Shown one piece after another: positions 1-11,523 of a stretch of 64,000 nucleotides of DNA. The translations under genes were made by a program, and so were the position numbers. Positions within the stretch are counted from its first letter, which is position 1. Each line of letters opens with the position of its first letter. The stretch comes from Dillenia suffruticosa (taxonomy: Eukaryota > Streptophyta > Magnoliopsida > Dilleniales > Dilleniaceae). The stretch is taken from assembly GCA_033439265.1 (NCBI GenBank), contig JAVTVX010000002.1, forward strand, positions 9,956,174 through 10,020,173. Reading direction: 5' to 3'. The notes under the pieces are model-generated. The model was not told the origin of the DNA. It did not search any database and saw nothing but the letters and a program-made list of their open reading frames with translations.

Positions 1-855
1 ACATATGATTTTCCTACTTATCCTAGGCAATCTTAGACAAAGTACTGAAATGAAGTTTTGTCGAATACTCGGAACATAAATAATATAATTTAGGTACAGA
101 ATCTGGCTACTTTGCAACTCTAACTTGCAAATACCGATTTCTCTGATAATAACAAATGTTTCATTCCTCACGTAAATCCTCCTAACCCGAGGACTCATTA
201 GGTGGAACTCCACGTGCGTGCTCCTATCTCTAGTTATGTGGTCGGTGGCTCTTAATTTTATAATCTACAAAGGAGAGAAATCAACGAGTATCACAATAGA
301 TGAGACAAAACTTAAGCCACGTAAAGAAGTAGGACATTGTTTCTACTTGTCACACTCATAAACGAAATGACAAAGTCTACCTCAGACGTAGCACTTCGGA
401 TTGGTCTTATCAAATTCCTTCTTCCTACACTTTTTGTACCTTGTTGTCAGTTTTCTCAGATAGTTTTTTATTACCTGAATCTCGAGTCTTTTTCACATGT
501 TTATGTTGTTCATATTTGGTGCCACGGGGGTCCTTCCTCGACTCCGCTGCATAAACATGACCCCAATACAGTTTACTCACCTCCAACGCTCCTCCTTGGG
601 CTCACTGTGCCTACTCATATCAACAAAAATACAAATACTTTGGTCATACATGAAATAGGTTTTCATGGTCTCTCATGAATTAGGTAAAAGACTGGATCAC
701 ACCCAATTCCTGAATCTCATCGAAATAAGCTGCCCATATTCCTTAACCCGACAAATAGTTACATCAAATGTTGTATCATTGTATGATCAGCCCTTTTCTT
801 TAATATCTTCACTTTATGAGCTGAAAAAAGTACCGTAATGCTCTTTTAGGGCAAG

Positions 856-1130
856 CTAAATCAACATTACCAAAAGATAATGCTCAGAGACCCAGATCAT
901 GTCATCGTGCATGCTACTAATAAGGATTGCCTTAAATTGGTTACCATTTTTCTTCAATGCACGATAGACCTCCTTATTTCGTTTAATCTGAGGTGTGGTA
1001 CCCTCCCCAGGTCCCACCATCTCATGCCTTAGAGTCTTATACAAATTTTGCTCTTTGAGAACAAACTAAATCTATCGGCGTAAATTTTCGCAGATCTCAC
1101 CATTAAGTTTATTTTCCTTGCCAAAATCTA
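856..1130 (-). pseudogene. Decayed copia-type gag fragment
   Basis: Minus-strand translation gives fragments in the order and spacing of plant copia gag (UBN2-like) N-terminal regions: a KLNGE motif, a degenerate stretch with stops where the NYxxW motif is expected, EQNLYKTL, then a Lys-rich stretch and SSMHDDM. Stops break the frame, so no product is expected. It lies about 1.1 kb downstream of the LTR/primer site at 2236-2721, in the same orientation, where gag belongs. A chance match cannot be excluded without a profile search. Confidence 0.4.
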
Positions 1131-2235
1131 ATACGACAGCCCTCATTGCAATAATAGAGAGTTTAGTGACTTATTGATACTTATTTTTATATTTTATGTA
1201 TCTTATGAATTAACAAATCCCAAATGATTCGAGTATAAACTTTGAAGCGAGTGTATGAGTCAATGGATACCATATACTATAATCTAAAATCGTATCTTAC
1301 CATTCGTACTTATATTCAGCACACAAAAAACATACTAAAAAAATCACAAATATGGATGTGGGACTCTCAGAAATTTAGAAAAATCCATTTCAGGATGACC
1401 TGACGCACCATTTAGAGTCCCATGCGTCGCCACATGCCAACAGCATGTCGTCACGCGCCTCTACAGGCCGCAGCAGACGTGCAACATGTCTGCCACGCGT
1501 CTTCACATGCACTTGGGTTATGTCCCAGGTGAAGACTCGAGTCGGGGCCCAGACTCGAACCCGGGTCCTTTCTGACCCGGCTCAACCCGACATTGTTCAC
1601 GCACCTCATCATGCATGAACTTCACGCGCCAACTTGACACTCCATCCCTACACGTGCATCTCATGAGCTTATTCCTTTGAGCTTGACGGCCTTATCGTGG
1701 GTGTACTGCACGCTCTTGCGGGTCTGAGTCGGGTATTCTCTGCCAAACAGGTTCTGCAACGGGTTTTGTTAACCCATATACCGAAAAATGCTTGCCTGGT
1801 CTATTTTTCACACGGTTTTTGCTAGAAAATTGCAATTAAACATCATCTAACCATCATTGACTCGATTTTAATTGGATTTAAGCCATAATCTCAGCAAATC
1901 AAGCATTCAAAGTTTCGGCCCTTCGTAGTTATTTTTTAAACTCGATTTTCCGGTAATCATAATTTACAATTAATATGTCAAAATATAAATCTGAGCATGA
2001 AAAACATTTCTAGATCATTTTTATAGATCAACTACAAAAATTTTGACCGGACTATTCATGGACTTAATATACTCAAAAAATTACGAAAAAAATATTTTTA
2101 TGATCTACAAACTATGGGTAATATCGTGGTATAATTGGATTCACGAAACTCATTCTGATCCAAACCCTAAATTTTTTACCCCATATTTTTATGCCAAAAA
2201 AAAATTCTAAAAAAATTTTTAATAAATCCAATATA

Positions 2236-2247
2236 CTCTGATGCCAA
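2236..2247 (-). other. Primer-binding site, initiator-Met tRNA type
   Basis: On the minus strand this reads TTGGCATCAGAG, one change from the usual plant initiator-Met primer site TTGGTATCAGAG. It directly abuts an LTR ending in CA (minus orientation), as expected for a 5' LTR junction. Confidence 0.6.
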
Positions 2248-2721
2248 TGTCAGATTTAATTTATGCACAAGCGGAAGCATGATGGGTTTTCGGAATAATT
2301 AAAAGATCAAGTTTTTAGGCATATCTCAACAAATAATCGTAAACAATTCGGGAACCACGATATCTCTCTTTTAACGATCTCGCAATCGGGATGGTGATCA
2401 CAAAATAAAGCACCACCACGGATACACGACGCCTCAACTCTTAGTTTAGTAACGAAAATGATATAGAAAATTCTTTATTCAGAATTTTCCTAAATCCTCA
2501 ATGAATCTCTCTCTAGAGATTATGTATGCTTACACTCTTATTTTTATCCTCCTTGTTTGCAATGTTCTCAATTAAAGAAGGAGACCCACATTCATGTAAG
2601 CACAATCAGAAGTTAATTAGTGAGTCATTATAGGGATAATTATAGGTTGGTTAATGGGATAATGAGAGTTATCTCATTATCCCAAAATTACTAAAATTCC
2701 CTTCATGGGCATTTACCAACA
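2248..2721 (-). repeat. 5' LTR (minus orientation), about 474 bp
   Basis: In minus orientation the segment begins TGTTGG and ends CTGACA, giving TG...CA termini. The 3' terminus directly abuts the primer site. It contains an AT-rich centre and short internal repeats (GGGATAATGAGA with an inverted copy). Its partner LTR would lie beyond the left edge. The outer boundary at 2721 is inferred from the TG terminus only; no target duplication can be tested. Confidence 0.5.
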
Positions 2722-3096
2722 GAACCATATATACATGCTTTCCCACCGGAGAATGATAATTTTGCCATTGAACTTGAGCTGCATGTTGTAATTTACTGGT
2801 CAATGTTCAATATTAAAACTTATATGCCTTGAAGGCACGACATTGCTTTAATAGCACATCTTTGCTAGATCATGAATTGAAGCCCAAAATGTGAAAATAT
2901 ATATATTTAGAGTTTTGGAACCTATAGGCGCTATTTGAGTACTCTATTGGGTTGCAATAGGAAATTGATAAAACAAGAGCAAAGCCAAGATCATATGTTT
3001 CTGACAATGCCATAATTGAGTAAAGCATGCAACATACCCTTCTATATTGTTCACATGCAACCAGAATGAAATCAACCAGGTTAAAAGAGTAGGCTA
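2722..3096. other. Intergenic spacer, no gene seen
   Basis: AT-rich sequence between the copia LTR and the CACTA-like element. No open frame of interest, RNA gene or repeat was recognised. Confidence 0.5.
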
Positions 3097-4196
3097 CACT
3101 ACCAAAAAAAATATGATTTTAGTGACAGAAAAAATTTCTCGCTATTTTGTGACGAAAAATATTTTCATCCCTATTTTGCTACGAAATTAGCAACGAAAAA
3201 GAATTTGTGGCTAAATTAGCAATAGATACATTATTCATGGCTCAATTCGTTATTAATTGACCACGAAAATTTTTCGTGACTAAATTCGTCACTAATTGGT
3301 GACGAAAAATGTATTGTTACAAAATTCGTCGCTAATTAGTGATGAATAGAAATTTTGTGAATAAATTTTACCACGTATACTGTTATTTGTTACTAAATTT
3401 AGCGATAAAAATATTTTATCGTAAATTTCATCGCCAAAATTAGCGACAAAAAATTTTTGCGACAAATTTTATCACAAATTAGTCACAAAAATTTTTCATC
3501 GTTAATTACTTACCAAAAAAAAATTGTTATAAAATTTAGCAATAAACTCCAAAATTTTTTAACTAAATTCGTCACTAATTAGTCACAAAAAAATATTTGT
3601 GGCAAAATTCATTGCTAATTAGCCGCAAAAAAAAATATTCGTAACTAAATTTTTCGTTAATTTATTAGCAGTATTTCAAAAGCCATGACTAATTTTGAAG
3701 CAAAATTTCTTTTATATTTTATTAGGAAATATTTTTAACCGTATTTCTTTTTTTAACATATTCTAAATAACGAAATCAAATTAAATATATAGTAAATATT
3801 ACAATTTTCACCAATTTAACAATTTTCAAAAAATAAATAATTCAACCAATCTGTAACAAACAATTCTTATTAGTCATTGTCGAGTTCACCATTCGTATTT
3901 TTTATCTTCTACATCCGTTCATTTCTCTCATATAGTTTAATCATCTTCAAAAGTTTAATTGTTTATTTTCATTTGTTATTGTCATCAGTAAGGAACATAA
4001 TAGATTATACATTCACACGTGACGATTTATCGCATCCGGCAAGTATATCAAATAACAGTTTTCAGAGAATGGCAACAATTAGACAAATGACTACTGATAG
4101 GCAGTTGTCCATTTATAAACTATTATATAGTTTTGAAAAAATAAAAGAAAATAAAATATAAAATGTTAATTTCAAAAAAAAATTATAAAATAATCA

Positions 4197-4790
4197 TTTA
4201 GCAACGAATTTTGAAATTTGTCGCTAAGTTAACTTTTTTTCAAATTAGCATTTTATATTTTTTATATTTTATTAATTTATATTAACTAATCATGTTTATT
4301 ATTTTATAATATTTTAAATTAGTATTTTATTTTATTGTTTTATATTTTTATTTTTTAAAAAATAATATTGTTTTATTTTTTAAAATATTTTATTATTTAG
4401 TTTCGAATTTGAACTTTGTCGTTAAGTTATTTTTTGAAATTAGCATTTTATATATATTTTTTTTATTTTATTAATTTATATTAACTAATCAGTAATATTA
4501 TTTTATAATATTTAAATTAGTATTTTATTTTATTATTTTATATTTTTATTTTTTAACAAATAATATTATTTTATTTTTTAAATATTTTATTATTTAGCGA
4601 CGAATTCGAAATCGTCGCTAAGTTAATTTTTTTTTAAATTAGAATTTTATATTTTTTTATATCATTAATTTATATTAACTAATAATGTTTATTATTTTAT
4701 AATATTTTTAATTCATATTTTATTTTATTATTTTATTATTTTAATTTTTTTAAATATTATTATTTTATTTTTAAAATATTATTAAATATA
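4197..4790. repeat. Tandem array, about 198-bp unit, with a hairpin in each unit
   Basis: Three recognisable units start near 4197, 4396 and 4593. Each opens with a short palindromic core (AGCGACGA, about 8 bp, TCGTCGCT in the best copy) followed by about 165 bp of AT-only sequence containing ATTAATTTATATTAACTAAT. Decayed AT-rich copies may continue to about 5100. The cores resemble the subterminal repeats of the host CACTA-like element. Confidence 0.65.
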
Positions 4791-5181
4791 ATCATATCAT
4801 TTTTGAAATAATATTTTATTATTATTTACAAATAAATTATCATATTTATTATTTTGAATTAATATGTTATATTTTATTGTTATTTTATATTTTTAAAGAA
4901 TAATATTATTTTATTTTTTAATTCATTTATTATTTTATTTTAAGTTATCATTTTATTATTTGATAAAAAATTATTATCTTTTTAATTAATATGTTATATT
5001 TTATTTTTATTTAATCTTTTTAAAGAATAGCATTATTTTATTATTTTTAAATCTTTTATTCTTTTATTTCAAAGTAACATTTATTATTTTATAACAAATT
5101 ATCATTTTATATTATTTTATTATTTTTAAAAAAATGTTAGAGTAAGATAATAAGTAAGAAACATAATAGATTAAGCTTAGA

Positions 5182-5242
5182 TAGCTCATTTGGTCTAGTG
5201 GTTGTGTATTCTTATAATTTCACGCGTGCACAGATTCGAATC
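5182..5242 (+). other. tRNA-like module (A box and B box) inside CACTA-like element
   Basis: TAGCTCATTTGG fits the internal RNA polymerase III A box. About 40 bp further on, AGATTCGAATC fits the B box apart from its first bases. In between is a GTCTAGTGGTTGTG stretch like the D-arm of several plant tRNAs. It does not fold as a complete tRNA: I see no matching acceptor stem and the anticodon arm is irregular. It is therefore a tRNA-derived or tRNA-like segment, not a tRNA gene. A related module lies in the second CACTA element (54073-54136). Confidence 0.5.
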
Positions 5243-5845
5243 AGATGGGAGGCATACAAAGGCATTTTTCGCAAGGCGGGAGCGGGGCGGGGGCAGGCAC
5301 AGGCGCGGGCCAAAGGTTGCAGGGCGGACGCGCATGTAGTTCTCGCAGGCAAGTGAGCTAGAGCAAGCGGGCACATAAGCCAAGGCCAGTGTGTCTGGGG
5401 TGCGTGCGTGCACGTGAGTAGGTGGCAGAGGGGTTGGGGCACGTGCGACGCATTTGCGCGCTTCCACGTTGGCGACAGACTTCAAGATTCGTCACTAAAT
5501 TTAATATATAATTAAATAAAATATAATAAAATATATAAATTAAATAAAATATATATAAATTATAAAATATATATAATATAATACTGATATAATAATTAAA
5601 TAAATTATAAATTATAAATTTAGCGACAAAAATTAAGTATCCGTTGCTAAATTTAACGACGGATCTGTCATTTTCTTCGTTAATTTCGTTGTTATTTTAG
5701 CGACGAATTTCTATTTTTCGTTGCTAACTTTTATGCGACGTGTTGTTAGCGACGCAAAATTTTTTATCGCTAATATTTTTAACGATGAATTTTTCTAAAA
5801 TTTTTGTTACTAAATCTGTCGTTAAAACTGTATTTTTTTATAGTA

Positions 5846-8377
5846 TCACCTCAATTAATATCTAAGCTTAAATGTGGATGAGCTTGGTATTGGCTACAAA
5901 ATTTACCATAAACCATGACACACCTCAGCAAGCTTGTGAACTCGGGGAACACATGCTTTAGCGGAGACGCTAGATGCAATTTAAGCAACTTGGTAGGTTG
6001 CTAATATTAGAACAATTTAGCTTTTAGAGAGAGAGAGAGAGAGAAATTAGGTTACAACAAAAATAGGAGGAAAAAAATGTACAGACGTGTACGGAAAAGT
6101 TTTCATAATTATAGATCATAAAGCCTTGTATGGATGAACAATGCCACAATTGGTTCACCATGGATGAAGCGTAAACACATGGAAAAATGTCAAAAGCCAT
6201 GAAGATGAAAAGGCCAACGATAGCAGGAGATATTGAATTTACCGACAGACCCCACAGGGAAAAAGAGTGAAATTGGTTAGAGGGAGCTTCATGATCATTA
6301 TCCCTCAGGCATGGAGCGACCGCAACTTGCAACTCGAGTTGGACCTTTTTCCTAATATACACTAGTTTTTACAAAGCCTGTGATCATTGTAGTTTCGACA
6401 TATGCACATCTGTTATTTGAATCTCATCAACATGGAAAAGATAATTACAACTAGCTTTTTCGCCACCAATGGGTAACCTTATACATGAAGCCGGTAAGAA
6501 AGTTCTAAAAACAGTCAGGTTACGGTGCCTGCAACTGCAAATATTCCTCATAAAGCTAGGCGAGCAATCTACCCATTTCACTAAGCTCCCTTTTCACCTT
6601 GAGTCCCCCACCCCCCCTAATGCATAAAAAAGATGATATATGATTTCAATAGTTTTTCAATCGATTTTAATCATGCTTACCAGACGCACTTCATTGAGGT
6701 ACAAGATTATAGCATTGCTTATTCGAAGACACGGGCGAAATAACATGGTAGGTGAGAGGGACCGTTTCATAAGGAGAAAGGTAACATCTAGGTTGACATA
6801 GAGCAACCTCATAATAATTACGATGCATTGTAGATAAATCGAGTTTGAGGTAGTTCTCTCTCGCTCTCTCTCTCCCCCACAAAAATTAGAGGGAATCAAT
6901 TAATTAAATCTTGATGTGATAAAAAGTCACAAGACCACCTTTCTTCTCCACTTTATTCTTCCTAATCTTAAGAATTTTTGGGGCAATGAGATTACAAAAA
7001 TCCCTGGAGGAAACCTCTATGAAACAACGAGGTAATAGCTATATTAGCCTCAGGAAACCTCCCACCTGAACCACCAAGAGCATATTTTACCATGGAAATT
7101 TGCTTCTTAAAACGTGTTTCCATCATCAGTTAAAAACTACAATTGCTTTAAACTGAAGTTCAACTTAATTGTGGCCCTCAGCCTAACTAGGACTATAGTA
7201 AGTAACCGGACATTTTATCCTGAGCAGTAGTCATTCTCATTCCTACGAAAAGTGGGTAAAGAATCACACATTTATCAGAAGCATAATCATTGCACGAGGG
7301 CTTCAAGTTCAGCGATGCAAATTTGAGGACAAAGACAGGCCAACTAAAGTAATCTGTGCCTCACTTGACAACACGTTATTATTGAGAAAATAGACAAAGT
7401 CAGCCCACAAAACAAGTTCCTCAAGGTCATTCGACCACAGCAGGCCCAGAATTTTGCATTTGGGCAGCTCCTTGGCTGCCATTGTTTATTTACTTGCATG
7501 GTGGTAGCAAGTGTGACCTAGAGCCCAAACTTTGTCTAGTCCCTTGGGGTTGCGCCAACAATATGTAACTTCAAAGTGATCTGAGAAAAACAACCTGAAT
7601 TGCATATAGACTCTAGACTCCAGTCATCAGGTGAACGCACCATCCTTGTTCAAACTTGGTCCATCATTTTCCGTCCCCAGACATTCACCAGAGCAATGCC
7701 CAGTGGTATTTGCAATGTACAACATTTCATCCAATTTGAAGCCTCCTCCAGCGATGTTAATACTAATATGTGCACAAGAAGAGTGATGACGCTCCTACCC
7801 TACCTAGTACTCAAATCACGAAAGCATTGATGTGATTCAGCACCAAAACTTGCAAAGAAACACTAATACCAAACTAATTCCAAAAACCAGAGAAGTCACC
7901 TTGAGAATAGCCCTCGAATTGCAAATCAATTGACGAATAGAGAAAATGTAAGACAGTAACTACAGTTAATGATACAAGTCGAAGAAATCCACTATGTGAA
8001 ACGCCGGAGAATACGAAATGTTACACCAAAATTACTCTCACCCAAAATCCCAAATTACCCAAAGCTTACTTTTTTCTTGCTCAAGCCGTAAAGCCCTCAC
8101 GAAATAAGCCCCTTCGAATCTACTTCTAAAATTCCAATCTTATACTCCAATAACCCAAAGCATATGGCTTTATTCGTCTTTTAACTTAGAACCACAATTC
8201 AACACAAACCCCTACTCTAACTTGAGAATTTTAAATCTGTCATCCATAACCATAGCAGAAAGCACAAAAGATATAACAAATAGTGGTTGCAGAAAATGGA
8301 AAATGGTGAAGTATTACTAAATTAGAAAAGAAGAAGATGATATAAAGTAGGAAGGAATTACAAGTTGATTTGATCAG
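5846..8377. other. Intergenic region downstream of the glutaredoxin-like gene
   Basis: No protein-coding gene was recognised on either strand. The open frames near 6024-6362, 6384-6581 and 7600-7830 have no motif I know. Short GA or CT runs occur at about 6028-6044 and 6855-6876. The part next to 8377 probably contains the 3' UTR of the glutaredoxin-like gene. Diverged exons or a long non-coding transcript cannot be excluded. Confidence 0.4.
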
Positions 8378-9328
8378 TCAGCTACAAATTGGGCATAAGA
8401 CCAATCCATTCTCGTTACAATCGGGACATTTAACAACCACTACATTCTTCCCCTGCTTCTGATTCACTTCTTCTTTGACCACCATCACCATCTTACAACT
8501 CCCATTGCACTTAAAACAGGGCAAGAACCTCACACCCCCACAACCTTCACAAACCCCAACACCTTTCCTTTTCGGAAAACCCTGTAGGATCTCCCCTAGG
8601 CAACCGTCTTCAACTATCCTCAAAACCTCTTCAGCCCCACCCACATATCTCCCCTTCACGAAGACCCTAGGGGGAATCAGTGCACTGCTCTCCTTCCCCT
8701 TCATCAACTCCCTCAATTCTTCCCTAAACCCGCGATCCATCGACACATCTCTCTCGCAGATCAACACTCCCAGCCCCTCAATTGCAGCTCTCACCGCATT
8801 GCAATCTTCAAACGTCTTCCTTACTCCTCGCAGTGTCGTCGTATAAATGACCACTTTGTTCTCCCCGTTTGGCGGGCAAATTCTTTCAAATTTCTCCGCT
8901 CTAGATAAAACGGTGGCGTTAAGAGGTTTCAGTGTCGCTGGTCGAGGTGGTCGATTAGGATTTGCGTTCTCTTTGCTAGATTTTGGGGTTGGTGTTTTGG
9001 GTATTTTGGAGAAAGGAATGGGAGAAAAACGGAAGCTGTCTGCGTCAAGACCGGCCATTAATTCCCAAGAGTTGATCACTTCCTGTGGGAGGGGGCTGGG
9101 GAAAGCAGAGTGAGGCGGGGGCGGAGTCATTGGTGGTGCCGGGGATGAGGCAGAGGAGGAGGAGGAGGAGGAGTGTGGTGGAGGAAGAGGAGGGTCGAGA
9201 GTCAGGAGGCCGTAAGTGGTGGAAGTGAGAGAGACAATGTGATGGCCAATGGTAGCAGAAGCAGCGGCACCGAGGGGGTGGGTGAAGTCGTCGTCGTGAT
9301 TGAGAAGAGCGGAGGAAACACAGCCCAT
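8378..9328 (-). CDS. Glutaredoxin-domain protein with C-terminal zinc-finger-like CxxC pairs (At5g39865-type)
   Basis: Single-exon gene for 316 residues. It opens with MGC, a possible N-myristoylation glycine with a neighbouring palmitoylatable cysteine, so membrane attachment is plausible. Residues 40-80 are Pro/Ser-rich. Residues 86-95 hold a conserved INSWELMAGL block. The glutaredoxin fold covers about 157-250, starting VVIYTTTLRGVRKTFEDC and containing IPPRVFVKG (218-226) and GGAEEV (230-235), the glutathione-side motifs. The usual N-terminal CPxC redox pair is missing, which is normal for this plant subfamily, so thiol exchange is doubtful. The tail carries C260-C263, C271-C274, C278, C301-C304 and C312-C315, suited to metal binding. 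Family members are often annotated only as glutaredoxin family protein; the function is unknown. The start is chosen for the conserved MGC opening. Intact frame, no frameshift. Confidence 0.92.
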   Translation of the reverse strand: MGCVSSALLNHDDDFTHPLGAAASATIGHHIVSLTSTTYGLLTLDPPLPPPHSSSSSSSASSPAPPMTPPPPHSAFPSPLPQEVINSWELMAGLDADSFRFSPIPFSKIPKTPTPKSSKENANPNRPPRPATLKPLNATVLSRAEKFERICPPNGENKVVIYTTTLRGVRKTFEDCNAVRAAIEGLGVLICERDVSMDRGFREELRELMKGKESSALIPPRVFVKGRYVGGAEEVLRIVEDGCLGEILQGFPKRKGVGVCEGCGGVRFLPCFKCNGSCKMVMVVKEEVNQKQGKNVVVVKCPDCNENGLVLCPICS

Positions 9329-10971
9329 GATGGGGTCGCCGGCGGTGGGCGGCCTCTTGATTTTGAGTTTGATTTTGTTTTGTGGTGATCCTTTTTGCTC
9401 TGAATTTGAAAACTTAGCGAAAAGAACGAGAGAGGGAGAGAGAAGGGTGGAAAAGTGTGAGAGAGAGAGACAAAAGTGCTGCAGACTTTGGAGGGACGCA
9501 GTTACAAGACAACTTTTTTGTGGAATTTGAATTTGATGTAAACTTTTTCTATAAACTCAAAACCAAATTCAATTTTCAAATCATTTTGGGCAGATGGGTG
9601 TGGGTGTGGGTGTGGGTAGGACTACCATGCTTTTCTGCACCAGCTCTGCGTTTGGGCGCTTCCATTTAAATTCTTCTAAATATTTTAGCCATTTTTTCCC
9701 CATCTATCAAATTTCAATTATTGGTGACGCATAAAAATAAAAAAAGAAATTATTTAAAACCAAAAAAATTTTAATTTCTCTTAAAAGATAAGAAAAGCCG
9801 AAATAACCAAAGTAACCTTCATCAAACTAAATATTATACATATAAAAACCACAACGACGATAACAAAAGAAAGGAAAAGCCCCACCAAATGTGCTAATAT
9901 TCAACCTGTGTTGTATTATTTTTTTTTGGCGGGGAAAGAGATAAACCTGTGTTGTATATTTGCAACATAAAATTTTACAACCAAACATTTACTGCAATTG
10001 ATTTATGAAATATTAAAATGTGTTGCACCCTTTTGTATTTTGTATTTGGAAAAAAATATTTAAAAATATGTACAAGCTTGAAAATTAGACAAAGATAATG
10101 GTCAACAAAAAATAAAGTTATGCAAGAAAATAAATACAAAAACTAAATATGACATATAAAGTATCGAAAGGGTACTTAATTTTTAACTTTTCTAAATACT
10201 CTCGTTTTGTAGAATAAAATAGTCTATTTTGTTTGCATTTACTATTATTTTTGACTAATTTGTTGACACAATTTTAACTAATTTATTATTACCATGGTTT
10301 TCATTCTAAGACTAGAATTTTTTTTTTTTTTTAACCTCCCTTTGATAAGATATTTTAGGCAGTCAATTTTCTTTTTTTCAATCTTTTCTTTCCATATGAA
10401 ATGGAATTTTTTTTTTTGGTGGTATTAATAATTAAATTTCTCATTTCTGAGGGGAGGTCAGGATACATGGCCCATCGTTTTGGGCCTAAATGGGCCCGAC
10501 CAGTCGTTTTAGCCGGGTTACTTCAATTTCTTTTTTTGGTACATGAACTTTCAGGTATCCAGAATTTTGTCCCGATTAATTCAAAATCGACCTGATTATC
10601 GGGTCTCATTTAAAGAGGTCTCACAACATTATTTTTTCCGTATCCATAGGGAGTTAAACTACCAATCTAATTAAGGGATGAATGTATCTTCCCACCTATT
10701 CCAACAAATGTTGGTGCTAGGTTGCTGCTATTTAACTCACCTCTCGGCTCCCTTAACAAAAAATACAATTTTGGTTTGAACTGTGCAACATAGTGAAGAG
10801 TATTTTGAAAACCCTTCTATTATAATAACATTATTTTGCAATGATACCCATATTATTTTGCAATTGTATAAAGACATTGTTGGGTCTTATTTAGCATAGG
10901 CAAAATAAAATAAATAATACTTCTGGACTCTAATAAAAAGTGAACATGACTAATGAAAACAGGTGGGAGGA
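9329..10971. other. Intergenic region upstream of the glutaredoxin-like gene
   Basis: Holds the probable promoter and 5' UTR of the minus-strand glutaredoxin-like gene (GA-rich tract at about 9427-9472, CT-rich on the coding strand). It then holds a GT-rich (GTGGGT)n tract near 9597-9617 and AT-rich sequence. Nothing else coding was recognised. Confidence 0.45.
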
Positions 10972-11486
10972 TGTAACAACAAGAAAAACCAAGGAATGAG
11001 GATGAGTAGAAGCGACTACAGCAACACTGGAAGTGCAGAGAGTTGGAAGTGCAGAAGAGCAGGAAGTAACCGTTGGAAGTGAAAGGGAAGTTGAAGAAGG
11101 TTGTTATGACGGTTGTAACAATTTAGTGTAGTTGTTAATTCAATTATAACTATAATAGTAACATAATAGTTGGTTGGACACTAGGATAGTTGAGATAGGA
11201 GGTGTAAAAGCCTTAGGAAGAAGGTTCAGCAGTATGAAGGAATAGTTTCTTTTTTCTCAAACTCTCTCTCTATCTCCCTTCTCTTTCTCTCACTCTTTCT
11301 CTCTCTATCTTCTCTCTCTATATCCATCTCTACAATCTTACTGAGCCTCTTCATTCGCCATCTTCTGAAGCCATTACAGTAGTGCAGCAGTTTGCAGAAG
11401 CTAAATAAACCTTAGGTTACTCAAACATTTCAGTTTGGTTGACTCATTCAGTCTGCTTAAGTCGATTCCTTAGGAGACCTGTGACA
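10972..11486 (+). repeat. 5' LTR of gypsy element 1
   Basis: Begins TGTAACAACAAG and ends CCTGTGACA, followed five bases later by the primer site. A pyrimidine-rich CT tract lies at about 11261-11320. Length is about 515 bp. The right boundary is firm because of the primer site. The left boundary rests on the TG terminus alone because the partner LTR is missing. Confidence 0.65.
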
Positions 11487-11490
11487 GATT

Positions 11491-11502
11491 TGGTATCAGA
11501 GC
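11491..11502 (+). other. Primer-binding site, initiator-Met tRNA
   Basis: TGGTATCAGAGC is the perfect complement of the 3' end of plant initiator-Met tRNA, placed directly after the LTR end at 11486. Confidence 0.85.
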
Positions 11503-11523
11503 ATTGATTATTGGCATAGGAAT

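Larger units (their letters stand above)
1..2247 (-). mobile_element. Internal region of minus-strand copia-like retrotransposon, open at window edge
   Basis: This stretch lies downstream, in minus orientation, of an LTR at 2248-2721 and its primer site at 2236-2247. On the minus strand at about 1130-860 there is a decayed gag-like passage resembling copia gag N-termini: a DFGKENKLNGE segment, then EQNLYKTL, then a run ending SSMHDDMI, with stops between. A GC-rich leader-like block (about 1380-1760) sits between LTR and gag. No reverse transcriptase or integrase is seen before the window ends, so the body probably continues to the left. The plus-strand open frame at 337-678 resembles nothing I know and is taken as chance. 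The assignment to copia rests on the gag resemblance and is tentative. Confidence 0.45.
3097..5845. mobile_element. Non-autonomous CACTA-like DNA transposon, about 2.75 kb
   Basis: The left end reads CACTACCAAAAAAAATATG. The right end, reversed, reads TACTATAAAAAAATACAG, and both then continue into TTTTAxxGACAG, an imperfect terminal inverted repeat of about 30 bp. Both subterminal regions (about 3110-3700 and 5600-5830) are packed with short copies of GCGACGAA and TTCGTCGC in both orientations, as is usual for CACTA transposase-binding regions. There is no transposase. The interior is a very AT-rich tandem array followed by a tRNA-like motif and a GC-rich block. The terminal G of the right TAGTG has mutated to A, and flanking trinucleotides CTA and TCA do not match, so insertion is old or the ends have decayed. 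Confidence 0.7.

Noticed and set aside
337..678. A 113-residue plus-strand gene
   Set aside because: No motif, no neighbouring support, and it lies antisense to the body of a retroelement.
5182..5242. Functional tRNA gene
   Set aside because: A and B boxes are present but there is no acceptor stem or regular anticodon arm, so only a tRNA-like module is claimed.
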